From assembly GCF_001870515.1 (NCBI RefSeq), contig NZ_MDGT01000003.1:1221011-1285010 (forward strand): a stretch of 64,000 nt of DNA, in the 5' to 3' direction. Below are positions 21,865 through 30,550 of this stretch, one piece after another. Numbering within the stretch: the first letter of the stretch is position 1; each line of letters opens with the position of its first letter. A model generated the notes under the pieces. The model did not search any database and was not told the origin of the DNA. It was given only the letters and a program-made list of their open reading frames with translations. This DNA is from Idiomarina sp. MD25a. GTDB taxonomy: Bacteria; Pseudomonadota; Gammaproteobacteria; Enterobacterales; Alteromonadaceae. A program made the translations under genes and the position numbers.

Positions 21865-22199
21865 GATAAGGTCACCACTTTATCCGCCGTATTCATCCAA
21901 CTTACCAACTGAGTGAGTCCCGCAGGTTCAAAGGCGGGGTTAAATTGCTCAATACCCTGACGCTCTGCAGCCGTATGACAGACCACCAAGTCGAAGTGAT
22001 GCTGTCCTGCCAGCTCACACCAGCTTTGGCTGCACGGGTTGTTGGCTGCAGCGGCGCTGGCAAGGCTCACCGCATCGGCGTAGAAGAAAACGCCCGTCAG
22101 CGTATAGCCATCGTTAATTGCTTGTTCTGCAAAGCGTAGCGCCGCGCGATGTCGTGCATCGGCGTGCATACCTGCTTTGATAATGAGTGTCAGGTTCAT
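21861..22199 (-). CDS. tusD: Sulfur relay subunit TusD
   Basis: 112 residues from the Met before NLTLIIKAG. This start is preferred because a longer reading frame to 22238 would run through the terminator hairpin of the upstream yccA gene. DsrE-family fold, with a Cys in LVVCHTAAERQG that corresponds to the active-site Cys of TusD. It accepts sulfur from TusA and passes it to TusE. Confidence 0.9.
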   Translation of the reverse strand: MNLTLIIKAGMHADARHRAALRFAEQAINDGYTLTGVFFYADAVSLASAAAANNPCSQSWCELAGQHHFDLVVCHTAAERQGIEQFNPAFEPAGLTQLVSWMNTADKVVTLS

Positions 22200-22221
22200 G
22201 ATGCTTAATGAGTCTATTGGT

Positions 22222-22249
22222 AAAAAAAAGCCCCGCAAAAGGCGGGGCT
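22222..22249 (-). terminator. Terminator after yccA
   Basis: An AGCCCCGC/GCGGGGCT stem with a short A-rich loop. On the minus strand it is followed by eight T. It lies 25 bases past the yccA stop codon. Confidence 0.9.
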
Positions 22250-22274
22250 CAATTAAACACGCTATCGTGTATGT

Positions 22275-22943
22275 TTAATCGTCGCCGTTAAATGCCATCA
22301 ATAATGTTAGCAAGTTAACGAACAAGTTATAAAGCGAAACATACAAAGTCACCGTGGCTAATATGTAGTTACGCTCGCCACCGTGAATAATTTCACTGGT
22401 TTGGTACATAATCAACATCGCCATCAATGGGATCATGATAGCCGACAGTGCTAATTGTAACGCAGGCATCTGGAAGAAGAAGTTAGCGAGCATCGCTACA
22501 ACCACCATGATGATACCCGCAGTGATTAAACCGCCGAGCTTAGACATGTCCTTCTTAGTACTCAGTACATAACCTGATGTCGCAAAGAACGTCAATGCGG
22601 TGCCACCTAAAGCGGTTGCAACCATCTCGCCACCACCTGGCATTTGCAGCGCCATATTAAGGAGTGGACCTAAGGTATAACCCAAGAACCCGGTAAGGGC
22701 GAAGGTCAAAACGATACCCATGGCACTGTCTTTGGTTTTATGAATACCAAACAACAAACCAATATAAAGAATCAAGGTGATGAAAAAGCCTGGATAAGGC
22801 AAATTCATCATGGTGCTGATTGTTGCCGTCACAGCACTAAAAGCAAGTGTCATGGCAAGCAGTGCATAGGTGTTACGTAACACCTTATTCACTGAGCCGG
22901 CAATTTGCTGCTGACCGACATACATCTGACTACGATCGTTCAT
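22275..22943 (-). CDS. yccA: Bax inhibitor-1 family protein YccA
   Basis: 222 residues with seven transmembrane segments of the BI-1/TMBIM family. In E. coli YccA is a substrate and modulator of the FtsH protease. The N-terminal region is cytoplasmic, and the two conserved Asp residues typical of BI-1 proteins are at the very C-terminus (FNGDD). tusDCBE lies downstream on the same strand, the same yccA-tus neighbourhood seen in E. coli (tusE). Confidence 0.92.
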   Translation of the reverse strand: MNDRSQMYVGQQQIAGSVNKVLRNTYALLAMTLAFSAVTATISTMMNLPYPGFFITLILYIGLLFGIHKTKDSAMGIVLTFALTGFLGYTLGPLLNMALQMPGGGEMVATALGGTALTFFATSGYVLSTKKDMSKLGGLITAGIIMVVVAMLANFFFQMPALQLALSAIMIPLMAMLIMYQTSEIIHGGERNYILATVTLYVSLYNLFVNLLTLLMAFNGDD

Positions 22944-23145
22944 AGTTTTCTCCGTTGATTAACGCTAGTTTTTAAGACTCAAAATTTTTTAAAAAGTTTC
23001 TTTATAAATGATGCTTGTATACCCTTAGTATATGGGTACTGATACTACCTTTAAAGTAGTTTCTTAGGTAGGAAATTCGGTTTATTACCGTGAGTTAGCT
23101 CGAAAAGTGATCGCTTTGATTAAATCATCGCCAAACGAACCACAT

Positions 23146-23173
23146 TTGACGACTTTATTTAAATTTTTACTTT
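23146..23173 (+). promoter_or_regulatory. Likely promoter of tRNA-Ser
   Basis: TTGACG (23146-23151) and TACTTT (23168-23173) are 16 bases apart. They are followed by a GC-rich stretch (GCGCCGCG), as in stringently controlled stable-RNA promoters. The rest of the 22944-23234 intergenic region shows only weak dyads. Confidence 0.6.
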
Positions 23174-23234
23174 ACAAGCGCCGCGAAGGTCTTTAATATT
23201 CGCCTCGTCTTCAGGGGAAAGCCCCAAGGACAAC

Positions 23235-23326
23235 GGAGAGGTGGCAGAGCTCGGTTGAATGCACCTGACTTGAAATCAGGCGTGGGTTCACACCCACCGG
23301 GGGTTCGAATCCCTCCCTCTCCGCCA
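23235..23326 (+). tRNA. tRNA-Ser (anticodon TGA)
   Basis: 92 bases with encoded CCA and the long class II variable arm. The acceptor stem GGAGAGG/CCTCTCC is perfect. The anticodon arm CCTGA-CTTGAAA-TCAGG gives TGA. The T arm has GGTTCGAATCC. Confidence 0.97.
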
Positions 23327-23333
23327 AATTTCG

Positions 23334-23362
23334 AAAAGCCCGCTCATCGAGCGGGCTTTTTT
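23334..23362 (+). terminator. Terminator after tRNA-Ser
   Basis: AAAAGCCCGCTC and GAGCGGGCTTTT form a 12-base stem around an ATC loop and end in six T. It starts 8 bases after the tRNA end. Confidence 0.92.
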
Positions 23363-23437
23363 CGTTTTAGCCTACTATTGTACTTCACCTGCGTTGCTGA
23401 ATATACTGAGGCAATAATAAGAGATGGAGTGCGCCTC

Positions 23438-24412
23438 ATGGAAGCGAGCCAACCACCCGCGACCCACATTTTATGCAAAAACTGTGATACCCCCCTTCAA
23501 GGTGAGTATTGTCATCGTTGTGGTCAGCAGGATAAACGTTACTTACGCAGTATATTTGCCGTTGTCGGCGACTTAATGGGCGAATTGGGTCATTGGGACT
23601 CGCGGTTTTACCGAACGCTCAGCGGCTTATTTATGCGTCCAGGCTTCTTGTCACTTGAATTTGTCCGAGGACGGCATGCCTCATACGTGCCCCCGTTACG
23701 TATGTATTTCTTCATGTCGTTGATTTCGTTCATGGTAATGCGTGCGTTGGTCGATTTTACGCCACAAGTCAATCAAGACCTATCGCCTGAGCAACAAGCC
23801 GAAATTCAACAGCAGATTGATAAAGCCGACGCAGTTTTGGCGACACAGAAGGAACCCTCTGCGGATATAACACCATCGGATGAAGAGCCGGCAACGCTCA
23901 ATCTCGATTTAAAAGAGTTTCCGTTATTAGATGCCGAAGATGAAGACCTGCTTGAGCAAAAACTTAAGTTAATGCAACAGAATCCTGATGCTTTTATCGA
24001 GCGGCTAGTGGGGAACGCGCCTCAAGCGATGTTGCTCATGCTCCCGTTCTGGGCACTATTGCTTAAACTGTGTTACCCCTTTAGTAAGCATTATTACATT
24101 GAGCACTTGGCTGTTGCGTTGCACACCCATGCCTTTTTGTTGTTGTCGTTTATGATGCTGACAATTACGGATTCCAGTGCGGCTTGGTTGAGTACACAAT
24201 TCGACTATCCATGGATTGATGAGCTTGCCAGTTACGCCGAGAACATACTGCTGATGTGGATGGTTGCGTACCTGCTGTTTACCCAGAAACTGTTTTATCA
24301 GCAGTCATGGCCCATGACGCTCTTTAAGTTCGTCATTTGCTCTTTTATTTATATCTTTTTAATAGCAGCCGCTTTCTTAGCACTGGTCGTGCTGGGCTTG
24401 TTGAGTAGTTAA
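23438..24412 (+). CDS. DUF3667 membrane protein with zinc ribbon
   Basis: 324 residues from the Met before EASQPPATH, which has a GGAG site upstream; longer frames would enter the tRNA-Ser gene. The N-terminal zinc ribbon has two Cys pairs (CKNC and CHRC, residues about 12-32). It is followed by a conserved region through about residue 100, an acidic linker (about 110-170) and four C-terminal transmembrane helices. This layout is typical of DUF3667 proteins, whose function is unknown. Confidence 0.8.
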   Translation: MEASQPPATHILCKNCDTPLQGEYCHRCGQQDKRYLRSIFAVVGDLMGELGHWDSRFYRTLSGLFMRPGFLSLEFVRGRHASYVPPLRMYFFMSLISFMVMRALVDFTPQVNQDLSPEQQAEIQQQIDKADAVLATQKEPSADITPSDEEPATLNLDLKEFPLLDAEDEDLLEQKLKLMQQNPDAFIERLVGNAPQAMLLMLPFWALLLKLCYPFSKHYYIEHLAVALHTHAFLLLSFMMLTITDSSAAWLSTQFDYPWIDELASYAENILLMWMVAYLLFTQKLFYQQSWPMTLFKFVICSFIYIFLIAAAFLALVVLGLLSS

Positions 24413-24427
24413 CCTAACGAGGTTTAT

Positions 24428-25219
24428 ATGTTTTTTGAAACGCTAGCGCAGATTGTAAAAGATAAACATCAACAAAGTATTGAGTTACCTGAAGGGTGGG
24501 CGCAAGGGCGCGCATTTTTTGGTGGGTTTAGCGCCGGTATTGCCGCTGATTTTATTCTTAAGCAGTTTGATGCGGCTTATCATATGCGCGCATTTAATGT
24601 GTCTTTTGTAGCGCCAACCGCGCCCGGGAGTGCGGATTTATCGCTGAACATATTGCGTCAGGGGTCCTCGGTTGTGCAGGTCAGTGCGCAAATTATTCAA
24701 AATGGCGAAGTGACCTTGTTTGCACTGGCAAGCTTAGGTAAAGCACGCGAGTCGCAGGTGTTTGAAGACCAAGAGCCTGCGCCTGAGTTTGCTGCCCCCG
24801 AACACGGTATGGGTATTCCCGATTCGCCCGTAACGCCTGAGTTTGCTAAACATTTCGACTATCGTATTTTGCGCGGCGGTATGCCGTTTAGCGGTCAAGT
24901 CGAACGAGAATTCGGCGGCTGGGTACGGTTTAAAAACGAACAACACGAAATGACCATTGCGGCTGTTCTAGGTTTAGTGGATGCGTGGCCACCGGCCGTA
25001 TTGCCGCGTTTGAAAAAGCCCGCACCGGCTTCATCGCTCACTTGGACCATTGAGTTTCCCGATAAGCGGTTGTCAGAAAAGCAAACCACCGCATGGTGGC
25101 GTTACTTGGCGACGATTGAATATGCCGCCGATGGCTACGGGCATAGCCGTGCCGGGTTATGGGATGAGCAGGGCGAATTGTTTGCGATTAGCCGCCAAAC
25201 CTTTACGGTGTTTGCATGA
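24428..25219 (+). CDS. TesB-like acyl-CoA thioesterase family protein
   Basis: 263 residues with the double hot-dog fold pattern: an N-terminal FFGGFSAGIAADFI block, then MRAFNVSFVAP, and a second half starting near residue 140. It probably hydrolyses acyl-CoA. It overlaps the following glycosylase gene by 4 bases, so they are coupled. The exact substrate is unknown. Confidence 0.8.
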   Translation: MFFETLAQIVKDKHQQSIELPEGWAQGRAFFGGFSAGIAADFILKQFDAAYHMRAFNVSFVAPTAPGSADLSLNILRQGSSVVQVSAQIIQNGEVTLFALASLGKARESQVFEDQEPAPEFAAPEHGMGIPDSPVTPEFAKHFDYRILRGGMPFSGQVEREFGGWVRFKNEQHEMTIAAVLGLVDAWPPAVLPRLKKPAPASSLTWTIEFPDKRLSEKQTTAWWRYLATIEYAADGYGHSRAGLWDEQGELFAISRQTFTVFA

Positions 25220-25806
25220 GTGAAAAAGCAAGCGACGTCAAGCAACACCTGTTATCAACCCAGCCAGGTTTTGAACTGGTCCTGCTTGAGCAGGACCATG
25301 TTGAACCGTTAACCCCTTCAGACATGGCACCGATCGAGGCATTGCCTCGTATTGTGATGCGGCAAATGTTGAGCTTACAGGCATCAAAAACCATTATTTC
25401 ACGCGTCGAAGCACGTGCGGCTGAGCAGGGCGTGCGAATTGCACAATTAGGTTACGATGACTTATTAGAATGTGGGTTAAGTCGTAATAAGGCGGTCGCA
25501 GTGGGGGCTATTGAAGCCTATTGGCAACAATCGCGCGAAAAAATGCAGCAGTGGCCGCTACTGGATTGTGACGATCTCTTACGCGAAGTTCAGCAGATAA
25601 AAGGCGTAGGACCTTGGTCGGCATCGATTTTGGCGATGTTTCACTTTGCCCATGAGGATCTTTTTCCTATGCAGGATAGTTCGCTGCGCAAAGCCATTGC
25701 GTTGCTGAAAGAGCGCGACGTTGTCATTATTCCCGAACGTGCGACACCCTACAGGTCTTATCTCGCCTGTTATTTGTGGCAGTTACTCGATCAGAAACGA
25801 ATTTAG
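25216..25806 (+). CDS. DNA-3-methyladenine glycosylase II family (AlkA-like)
   Basis: 196 residues of the HhH-GPD superfamily. The helix-hairpin-helix is at IKGVGPWSASILAMFHF (residues about 130-146), and the Asp in FPMQDSSL about 12 residues later fits the catalytic Asp of AlkA. It excises alkylated bases. It lacks the N-terminal beta domain of E. coli AlkA, as many short homologues do. Confidence 0.85.
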   Translation: MSEKASDVKQHLLSTQPGFELVLLEQDHVEPLTPSDMAPIEALPRIVMRQMLSLQASKTIISRVEARAAEQGVRIAQLGYDDLLECGLSRNKAVAVGAIEAYWQQSREKMQQWPLLDCDDLLREVQQIKGVGPWSASILAMFHFAHEDLFPMQDSSLRKAIALLKERDVVIIPERATPYRSYLACYLWQLLDQKRI

Positions 25807-25958
25807 TTTCAAATTGAGACTTCACAGAAAATCGAGTGAGTTTAGTTAACAAAATATTCGATTTTCAACTTGCTAAATAGTCATTTTTGCTCAAATTTAT
25901 TCTCGCTTTAATCAGCAAAACCCACGTTCAATCAATTGTTGAGAGGAATTATGCAAAA

Positions 25959-26609
25959 ATGGCCAAAATTATTTTAGCAATCAACAACCCTATTGTTAGC
26001 GCAGGGATGCGCACTGTAGTCGAACAAAACTTTTCTGATGAAGTCGAAACGGTTGAATCTATGCCGCAGTTGCGCTTGGCGGTAAATGAACACCCCAATT
26101 CAATCGTGGTGTTGGGCTGCTCCTTAGCAGGCGATGCGACAGTAGAAAATTGGCGTCGACTAAAACGCCGCCACGAAGACATCAAACTCATTGTCTGGGG
26201 GAAACGCTATCAAGACGTGTTGGATTTTCAGTGTGGCGTGCAAGAAGTCGACGGCTACTTGCTCGAGTCTGGCAGTAGCCAAGAGCTCGTAACTGCCATA
26301 TCGTCTCTACGTCAGGGCTCCGTATTTGTGGCGGCACCGATTGCCGAATACTTAGCCAAAAACCCGTATGGCGATAAACGACGTAATATTGTTGAGCAAC
26401 TCAGCGACCGAGAACTTCAAGTCATGCAAATGATCGGTCGTGGCGTGCGTGTAAGTGAAATCGCGGAGCATTTGTGCATCAGCAGTAAAACGATCAATAC
26501 ATTTAGGTATCGAATTTTTGCAAAGCTTAATATTAATAGTGATGTACAATTGTCCCATCTAGCATTACGAGCGGGACTCGTTGAACTATTAGAATTTGAA
26601 GGTGTATGA
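25959..26609 (+). CDS. uvrY: UvrY/GacA-like LuxR-family regulator with degenerate receiver domain
   Basis: 216 residues from the Met before AKIILAIN; a longer frame to 25887 has no ribosome site. The C-terminal LuxR helix-turn-helix (about 150-205, LSDRELQVMQMIGRGVRVSEIA) closely resembles UvrY/GacA, and uvrC overlaps its end by 4 bases as in Enterobacteria. The receiver domain keeps the fold pattern but has lost the chemistry: the acidic pair at 9-10 is Asn-Asn, the phosphoacceptor position 54 is Cys (LGCSLAG), the Thr position is Trp/Gly, and the conserved Lys is Glu103. It should not be phosphorylated by BarA in the usual way. Confidence 0.9.
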   Translation: MAKIILAINNPIVSAGMRTVVEQNFSDEVETVESMPQLRLAVNEHPNSIVVLGCSLAGDATVENWRRLKRRHEDIKLIVWGKRYQDVLDFQCGVQEVDGYLLESGSSQELVTAISSLRQGSVFVAAPIAEYLAKNPYGDKRRNIVEQLSDRELQVMQMIGRGVRVSEIAEHLCISSKTINTFRYRIFAKLNINSDVQLSHLALRAGLVELLEFEGV

Positions 26610-28423
26610 GCAACCAATTTGATGCAGAAAACTTTCTGAGACACCTGACTCATCAGCCTGGCGTTTATCGCATGTATGATGAGTCAGGCGATGTCATCTA
26701 TGTCGGCAAAGCCAAAGACTTAAGAAAACGCGTATCGAGCTACTTCCGCGAGAAAGTCGATCGCGTGAAGACACAAGTCTTAGTTAAGCAAATTGCCGAC
26801 ATGGATGTCACGGTCACCAATACCGAAGCCGAAGCGCTTATTCTCGAGAATACCTATATCAAAAAATATCGCCCGCGTTATAACGTCTTACTACGCGACG
26901 ATAAGTCCTATCCCTACATTATTATGACCGATCATACGCATCCGCGATTAGGTTTTCATCGCGGTGCGCGGCGCCAAAAGGGTGAGTATTTTGGTCCGTT
27001 TCCTAACGGAGCCGCGGTGCGCGAGAGTCTGCGACTCATGCAAAAGTTGTTTCCTATTCGTCAGTGTGAGGATGCCTATTACCGAGCCCGTAGCCGTCCG
27101 TGCTTACAGTATCAGCTGAAAAGGTGCTTAGCGCCATGCGTGAACGTCTGCACTGATGAGGAATACGATGAGCAAGTGCAACTGGCACGGCAGTTTCTCA
27201 ACGGCAAGAACCAACAGGTCATTGATCAGCTTGTAACGCGCATGGAAAATGCCAGTGAGTCGCTCGACTTTGAGCGCGCGGCACGCTACCGCGATCAAAT
27301 TGCCATGCTAAGACGTACCCAAGAACGTAACTCAGTGACGGGCGCGCAACAGGAGCTCGACGTCATAGGTTTTGCGCGCGGTAATGGTGTAACCACCGTA
27401 CAAATGCTGTTTATCCGTGATAATCACCTACAAGGTAGCCGCAGTTATTTTCCTAAAGTACCGGCGGATACATCGGATGAAGAAGTCCTTCAAGCCTTCT
27501 TATTGCAGTTCTACCTAAATCAAAGCTCTGGGCGTAAAACCCCTGCCGAAATTGTGCTACCCGATGAGATCAAACACGATCCTGTGCTAGGTGAGGTACT
27601 CGGCGAGGCCGTCGGCCGTAAAGTGCGTTTACTTCACAACGTGCGTGGAGAGCGCAAGCAATACCAGCAGCTCGCTAAGAAAAACGCCGTTAATGCGTTG
27701 GAAGGTAAACTGAATCAACAAAGCACCATGAATCGTCGAACATCGGCGCTTCAGCAAGTGCTTGAACTAGGGATTCCGATTCAGCGCATGGAATGCTTTG
27801 ATATCAGTCACACTATGGGGCAGCAAACGGTTGCATCCTGCGTGGTGTTTGACCAAAACGGACCCAAGAAATCGGATTATCGGCGCTATAATATTACCGG
27901 TATCACGCCCGGCGATGATTACGCCGCCATGGCGAAGGCACTGGCTAAGCGTTATGACAACGCCAAAGAAAACGGCAATATTCCTGATATTTTGTTTATC
28001 GACGGTGGTAAAGGACAACTGGCGCAAGCCGAGAACTACTTCGCTGACTGGGGTAAAGACGCGCCTATGCTGATAGGTGTCGCAAAAGGAGAGTCGCGTA
28101 AGCCTGGATTAGAGACATTGATCATGGCAGGAAGCCACGAAACGATTCCTTTGAATAAGGATGCCAGCGCATTGCATTTAATCCAGCATATACGCGATGA
28201 GTCGCACCGATTCGCCATAACTGGGCATCGTCAGAAGCGTAATAAAGTTAAACGCACATCGAGCTTAGAAGAGGTCGAGGGCATTGGCGCTAAGCGTCGG
28301 CAAAAGATTTTAAAAAATCTTGGTGGATTACAAGAGGTAAAAAACGCTAGTATTGACCAATTAGCCAATGTCCCAGGTATTAGTCGTGCACTGGCTGAAA
28401 AAATATATTACTCATTTCGATAG
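26606..28423 (+). CDS. uvrC: Excinuclease ABC subunit C
   Basis: 605 residues. The GIY-YIG nuclease (GVYRMYDESGDVIYVGKAK, about 18-36) cuts 3' of the lesion. A UVR domain (about 205-240) binds UvrB, an RNase H-like domain (about 385-545) cuts 5', and two helix-hairpin-helix motifs close the protein. Four Cys residues between 148 and 175 are conserved and resemble an iron-sulfur site. It overlaps uvrY by 4 bases. Confidence 0.97.
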   Translation: MSNQFDAENFLRHLTHQPGVYRMYDESGDVIYVGKAKDLRKRVSSYFREKVDRVKTQVLVKQIADMDVTVTNTEAEALILENTYIKKYRPRYNVLLRDDKSYPYIIMTDHTHPRLGFHRGARRQKGEYFGPFPNGAAVRESLRLMQKLFPIRQCEDAYYRARSRPCLQYQLKRCLAPCVNVCTDEEYDEQVQLARQFLNGKNQQVIDQLVTRMENASESLDFERAARYRDQIAMLRRTQERNSVTGAQQELDVIGFARGNGVTTVQMLFIRDNHLQGSRSYFPKVPADTSDEEVLQAFLLQFYLNQSSGRKTPAEIVLPDEIKHDPVLGEVLGEAVGRKVRLLHNVRGERKQYQQLAKKNAVNALEGKLNQQSTMNRRTSALQQVLELGIPIQRMECFDISHTMGQQTVASCVVFDQNGPKKSDYRRYNITGITPGDDYAAMAKALAKRYDNAKENGNIPDILFIDGGKGQLAQAENYFADWGKDAPMLIGVAKGESRKPGLETLIMAGSHETIPLNKDASALHLIQHIRDESHRFAITGHRQKRNKVKRTSSLEEVEGIGAKRRQKILKNLGGLQEVKNASIDQLANVPGISRALAEKIYYSFR

Positions 28424-28471
28424 CGAGAGCAGGGCGACCGTGCCACTGAGCTAAAAAAAGGATTGCGGATA

Positions 28472-29020
28472 ATGAAGTGGAATATCCCAAATATTTTGAC
28501 GAGTTTTAGGATTTTATTAATCCCGGTATTTTTGATTGTGTTTTATTTACCGTTTGAAGATGCTCGTTTTTGGTCGGCGTTTATTTTTTGGCTCGCCGCA
28601 ATTACCGATGCGCTCGATGGCTGGATCGCTCGTCAATTTAACCAGTTTACTGAGTTTGGTGCATTTTTAGACCCAGTGGCTGATAAAGCCATGGTTGTAG
28701 CCGCTCTGGTGGTATTGGTTGAAGACTACAACACGTGGTACATCACAGTGCCAGCGCTCACTATGATTTGTCGCGAGCTGATTGTCAGTGCACTGCGCGA
28801 ATGGATGGCACAGCGAGGCGATCGTGAGAAAGTGGCCGTGTCTAATTTGGGTAAATTAAAAACTATTGCGCAAATGGTCGCGTTAATTGGCCTTTTATGG
28901 GACGCGAACATCTGGACATTCTGGATTTCAATCGTTTTATTCTATACCGCATTTGTTCTTACATTATGGTCGATGTGGGAATATTTACGCGCTGCTGGGT
29001 CACAATTGACTAGAAATTGA
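28472..29020 (+). CDS. pgsA: CDP-diacylglycerol-glycerol-3-phosphate 3-phosphatidyltransferase
   Basis: 182 residues from the ATG at 28472, which has AAAGGA about 10 bases upstream; a TTG three codons earlier is less likely. The CDP-alcohol phosphotransferase signature D-G-x2-A-R-x8-G-x3-D-x3-D is complete (LDGWIARQFNQFTEFGAFLD). It makes phosphatidylglycerol phosphate. Its place after uvrC and before the tRNA cluster is conserved. Confidence 0.97.
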   Translation: MKWNIPNILTSFRILLIPVFLIVFYLPFEDARFWSAFIFWLAAITDALDGWIARQFNQFTEFGAFLDPVADKAMVVAALVVLVEDYNTWYITVPALTMICRELIVSALREWMAQRGDREKVAVSNLGKLKTIAQMVALIGLLWDANIWTFWISIVLFYTAFVLTLWSMWEYLRAAGSQLTRN

Positions 29021-29070
29021 TAGGTTTGCGCTAAAAATAGCCAAACAGTCACAAAAATCACAAAAAGTCG

Positions 29071-29098
29071 TTGACGTATTTCATTTAAACAGTAGAAT
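29071..29098 (+). promoter_or_regulatory. Promoter of the tRNA-Gly-Cys-Leu operon
   Basis: TTGACG at 29071 and TAGAAT at 29093 are 16 bases apart. They are followed by the GC-rich discriminator GCGACGGC typical of stringently controlled stable-RNA promoters. Confidence 0.8.
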
Positions 29099-29116
29099 GC
29101 GACGGCAGATGGCGAT

Positions 29117-29192
<76 letters not shown>

Positions 29193-29199
29193 AACCATC

Positions 29200-29273
29200 G
29201 GCGGGTTGGCAGAATGGCTATGCAGCGGATTGCAAATCCGTGGATCTCGGTTCGACTCCGGGACCCGCCTCCA
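29200..29273 (+). tRNA. tRNA-Cys (anticodon GCA)
   Basis: 74 bases with encoded CCA. Acceptor GGCGGGT/ACCCGCC, anticodon loop TTGCAAA giving GCA. It lies 7 bases after tRNA-Gly. Confidence 0.97.
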
Positions 29274-29293
29274 TGACTTGGTTTACTTTTAGT

Positions 29294-29380
29294 GCCCGGG
29301 TGGTGGAATTGGTAGACACAAGGGATTTAAAATCCCTCGCTGGTAACAGCGTGCCGGTTCAAGTCCGGCCCCGGGCACCA
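29294..29380 (+). tRNA. tRNA-Leu (anticodon TAA)
   Basis: 87 bases with encoded CCA and a class II variable arm (CGCTGGTAACAGCG). Acceptor GCCCGGG/CCCGGGC, anticodon arm AGGGA-TTTAAAA-TCCCT giving TAA. The accessory region starts directly after it. Confidence 0.97.
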
Positions 29381-29396
29381 ATTCCAAATCGTGTAG

Positions 29397-29495
29397 CTTG
29401 CGCTTTCAGCGCAAGAACACACCTCAAGTAATAGTCCCCATACTTTTATATTTCGTGATAGCACGCAAACACGCGTCGCTTGCGCCTTTGGCGCA
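29397..29495. repeat. Two REP-like palindromes
   Basis: CTTGCGC-TTTCA-GCGCAAG at 29397-29415 and TGCGCC-TTT-GGCGCA at 29481-29495. Both belong to a family seen several more times downstream, with consensus GTAGCTTGCGCC-TTT-GGCGCAAG. The first may also act as a weak terminator for the tRNA operon. Confidence 0.8.
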
Positions 29496-29522
29496 GGGCA
29501 ACTGAATTATCACGGAGCCAAC

Positions 29523-29741
29523 ATGAATCAAATTAATCCTGCCAAGCTTCACAATAGCAAATGGACCGCCGTAAAGCCGATAAATCGCGAGAAGCATTTT
29601 TTGGTATCAGAAGTTGAGTACGATGAAGAAGGTAATGTCATTTCGTGCGTAATCGAGTCAGTGCTTTCAAAGAACGAATACTCAATTGATTGGCGTGAAC
29701 TAAAAAACGAAGAAAAATGGGCTCAGGGCTGGAAGATGTAG
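29523..29741 (+). CDS. TIGR02450 family Trp-rich small protein
   Basis: 72 residues. The opening NPAKLHNSKWTAVKPINREKHF and the WRELKNEEKWAQGW end, with four Trp in all, match the TIGR02450 family of small conserved proteins of unknown function. A GGAGCC site lies just upstream. REP-like palindromes flank it on both sides. Confidence 0.8.
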   Translation: MNQINPAKLHNSKWTAVKPINREKHFLVSEVEYDEEGNVISCVIESVLSKNEYSIDWRELKNEEKWAQGWKM

Positions 29742-29757
29742 GTTTTAAATCGTTTTT

Positions 29758-29800
29758 CTTGCGCCGAAAGCGCAAGCTACGGGCCAAAGGCGTGAGCTAC
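29758..29800. repeat. REP-like palindrome and degenerate second copy
   Basis: CTTGCGC-CGAAA-GCGCAAG at 29758-29776 is followed by CTACGGGCCAAAGGCG and TGAGCTAC, a decayed second unit. Same family as the copies at 29.4, 30.5 and 31.1 kb. Confidence 0.75.
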
Positions 29801-29913
29801 CTTACTGACAAAAAATATATAAGCATGTTATAAAATAATCTAACAAAAATGAACTTTATTTAAATAAATGGTCAACTCTAGGCGTTTAGACAAAACGGAG
29901 TAGGAAAATAAAA

Positions 29914-30423
29914 ATGAAAGCTTTAATTAAAACATTGGGTTGTTCTTTGCTATTAACGGCCTCAATGAGTGCCAACGCGGACTGGTCTGTTTCAGGTGGT
30001 TTTACGAGTTTCCAAGATGATATTGACTCGTCAGAAAGCTTGAGCTTAGGCGCGCTGCACGGTGGACTAGGTTATACGTTCGACCGCGGTAACTTTACCT
30101 TCATGCCAGAGCTGCGCGTTGGTTTTGGTGTTGGTGATGATTCCGCTTATGGTTTGGACGTTGAAGTTGATAACCTTGTAATCGCAAGTGTGCGCGGACA
30201 GTACAATGTAAATGATTCATTTGGCATATTCGTACAGCCTTCATATGGTCGTCTAGAGTTTTCAGCCAGTGGTAGTGGTGCATCGTTCAGCGGCGGTGAC
30301 TGGGAAACAGGCATTGGCACCGGCGCCTCTTACAAGTTAGGCAAGAACGCATCAATAGAAGCCATGTACGAGCAATTTGATAGCACAGATGTTGTCTCAT
30401 TCAGCTTCCGCTACACCTTCTAA
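29914..30423 (+). CDS. Small outer-membrane beta-barrel protein
   Basis: 169 residues. A signal peptide (MKALIKTLGCSLLLTASMSANA) is followed by alternating amphipathic strands rich in Gly, Ser and aromatic residues and a C-terminal FRYTF ending in Phe, the BAM recognition pattern. The size suits an eight-stranded OmpX/OmpA-like barrel. The function is unknown. It sits alone between REP-like clusters. Confidence 0.8.
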   Translation: MKALIKTLGCSLLLTASMSANADWSVSGGFTSFQDDIDSSESLSLGALHGGLGYTFDRGNFTFMPELRVGFGVGDDSAYGLDVEVDNLVIASVRGQYNVNDSFGIFVQPSYGRLEFSASGSGASFSGGDWETGIGTGASYKLGKNASIEAMYEQFDSTDVVSFSFRYTF

Positions 30424-30451
30424 AAATACAGTTCAGACACATCTGTTTGCA

Positions 30452-30530
30452 ACTTGCGCCAAAGGCGCAAGCTACTGAATTTTAAAAGGGCGCAAGTTGC
30501 TGAATTTTAAAAGGGCGCAAGCTACAAGGC
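30452..30530. repeat. REP-like palindrome with 25-base tandem repeat
   Basis: CTTGCGCC-AAA-GGCGCAAG at 30453-30471 opens a tandem array. The unit GGCGCAAGCTACTGAATTTT (first 20 bases) begins at 30464, 30489 and 30514, so the period is 25 bases with about 2.5 copies. The copies differ at only two positions (CTAC versus TTGC). Confidence 0.85.
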
Positions 30531-30550
30531 CCATCAAGGACGACGATAAT

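Noticed and set aside
22982..23100. Short dyads around TACCC...GGGTA and ACTAC...GTAGT upstream of yccA
   Set aside because: Arms of 5 bases in AT-rich sequence are expected by chance; no regulator can be named.
23255..23437. Upstream extension of the DUF3667 gene into tRNA-Ser
   Set aside because: It would translate the tRNA and its terminator; the ATG at 23438 has a ribosome site and starts the conserved region.
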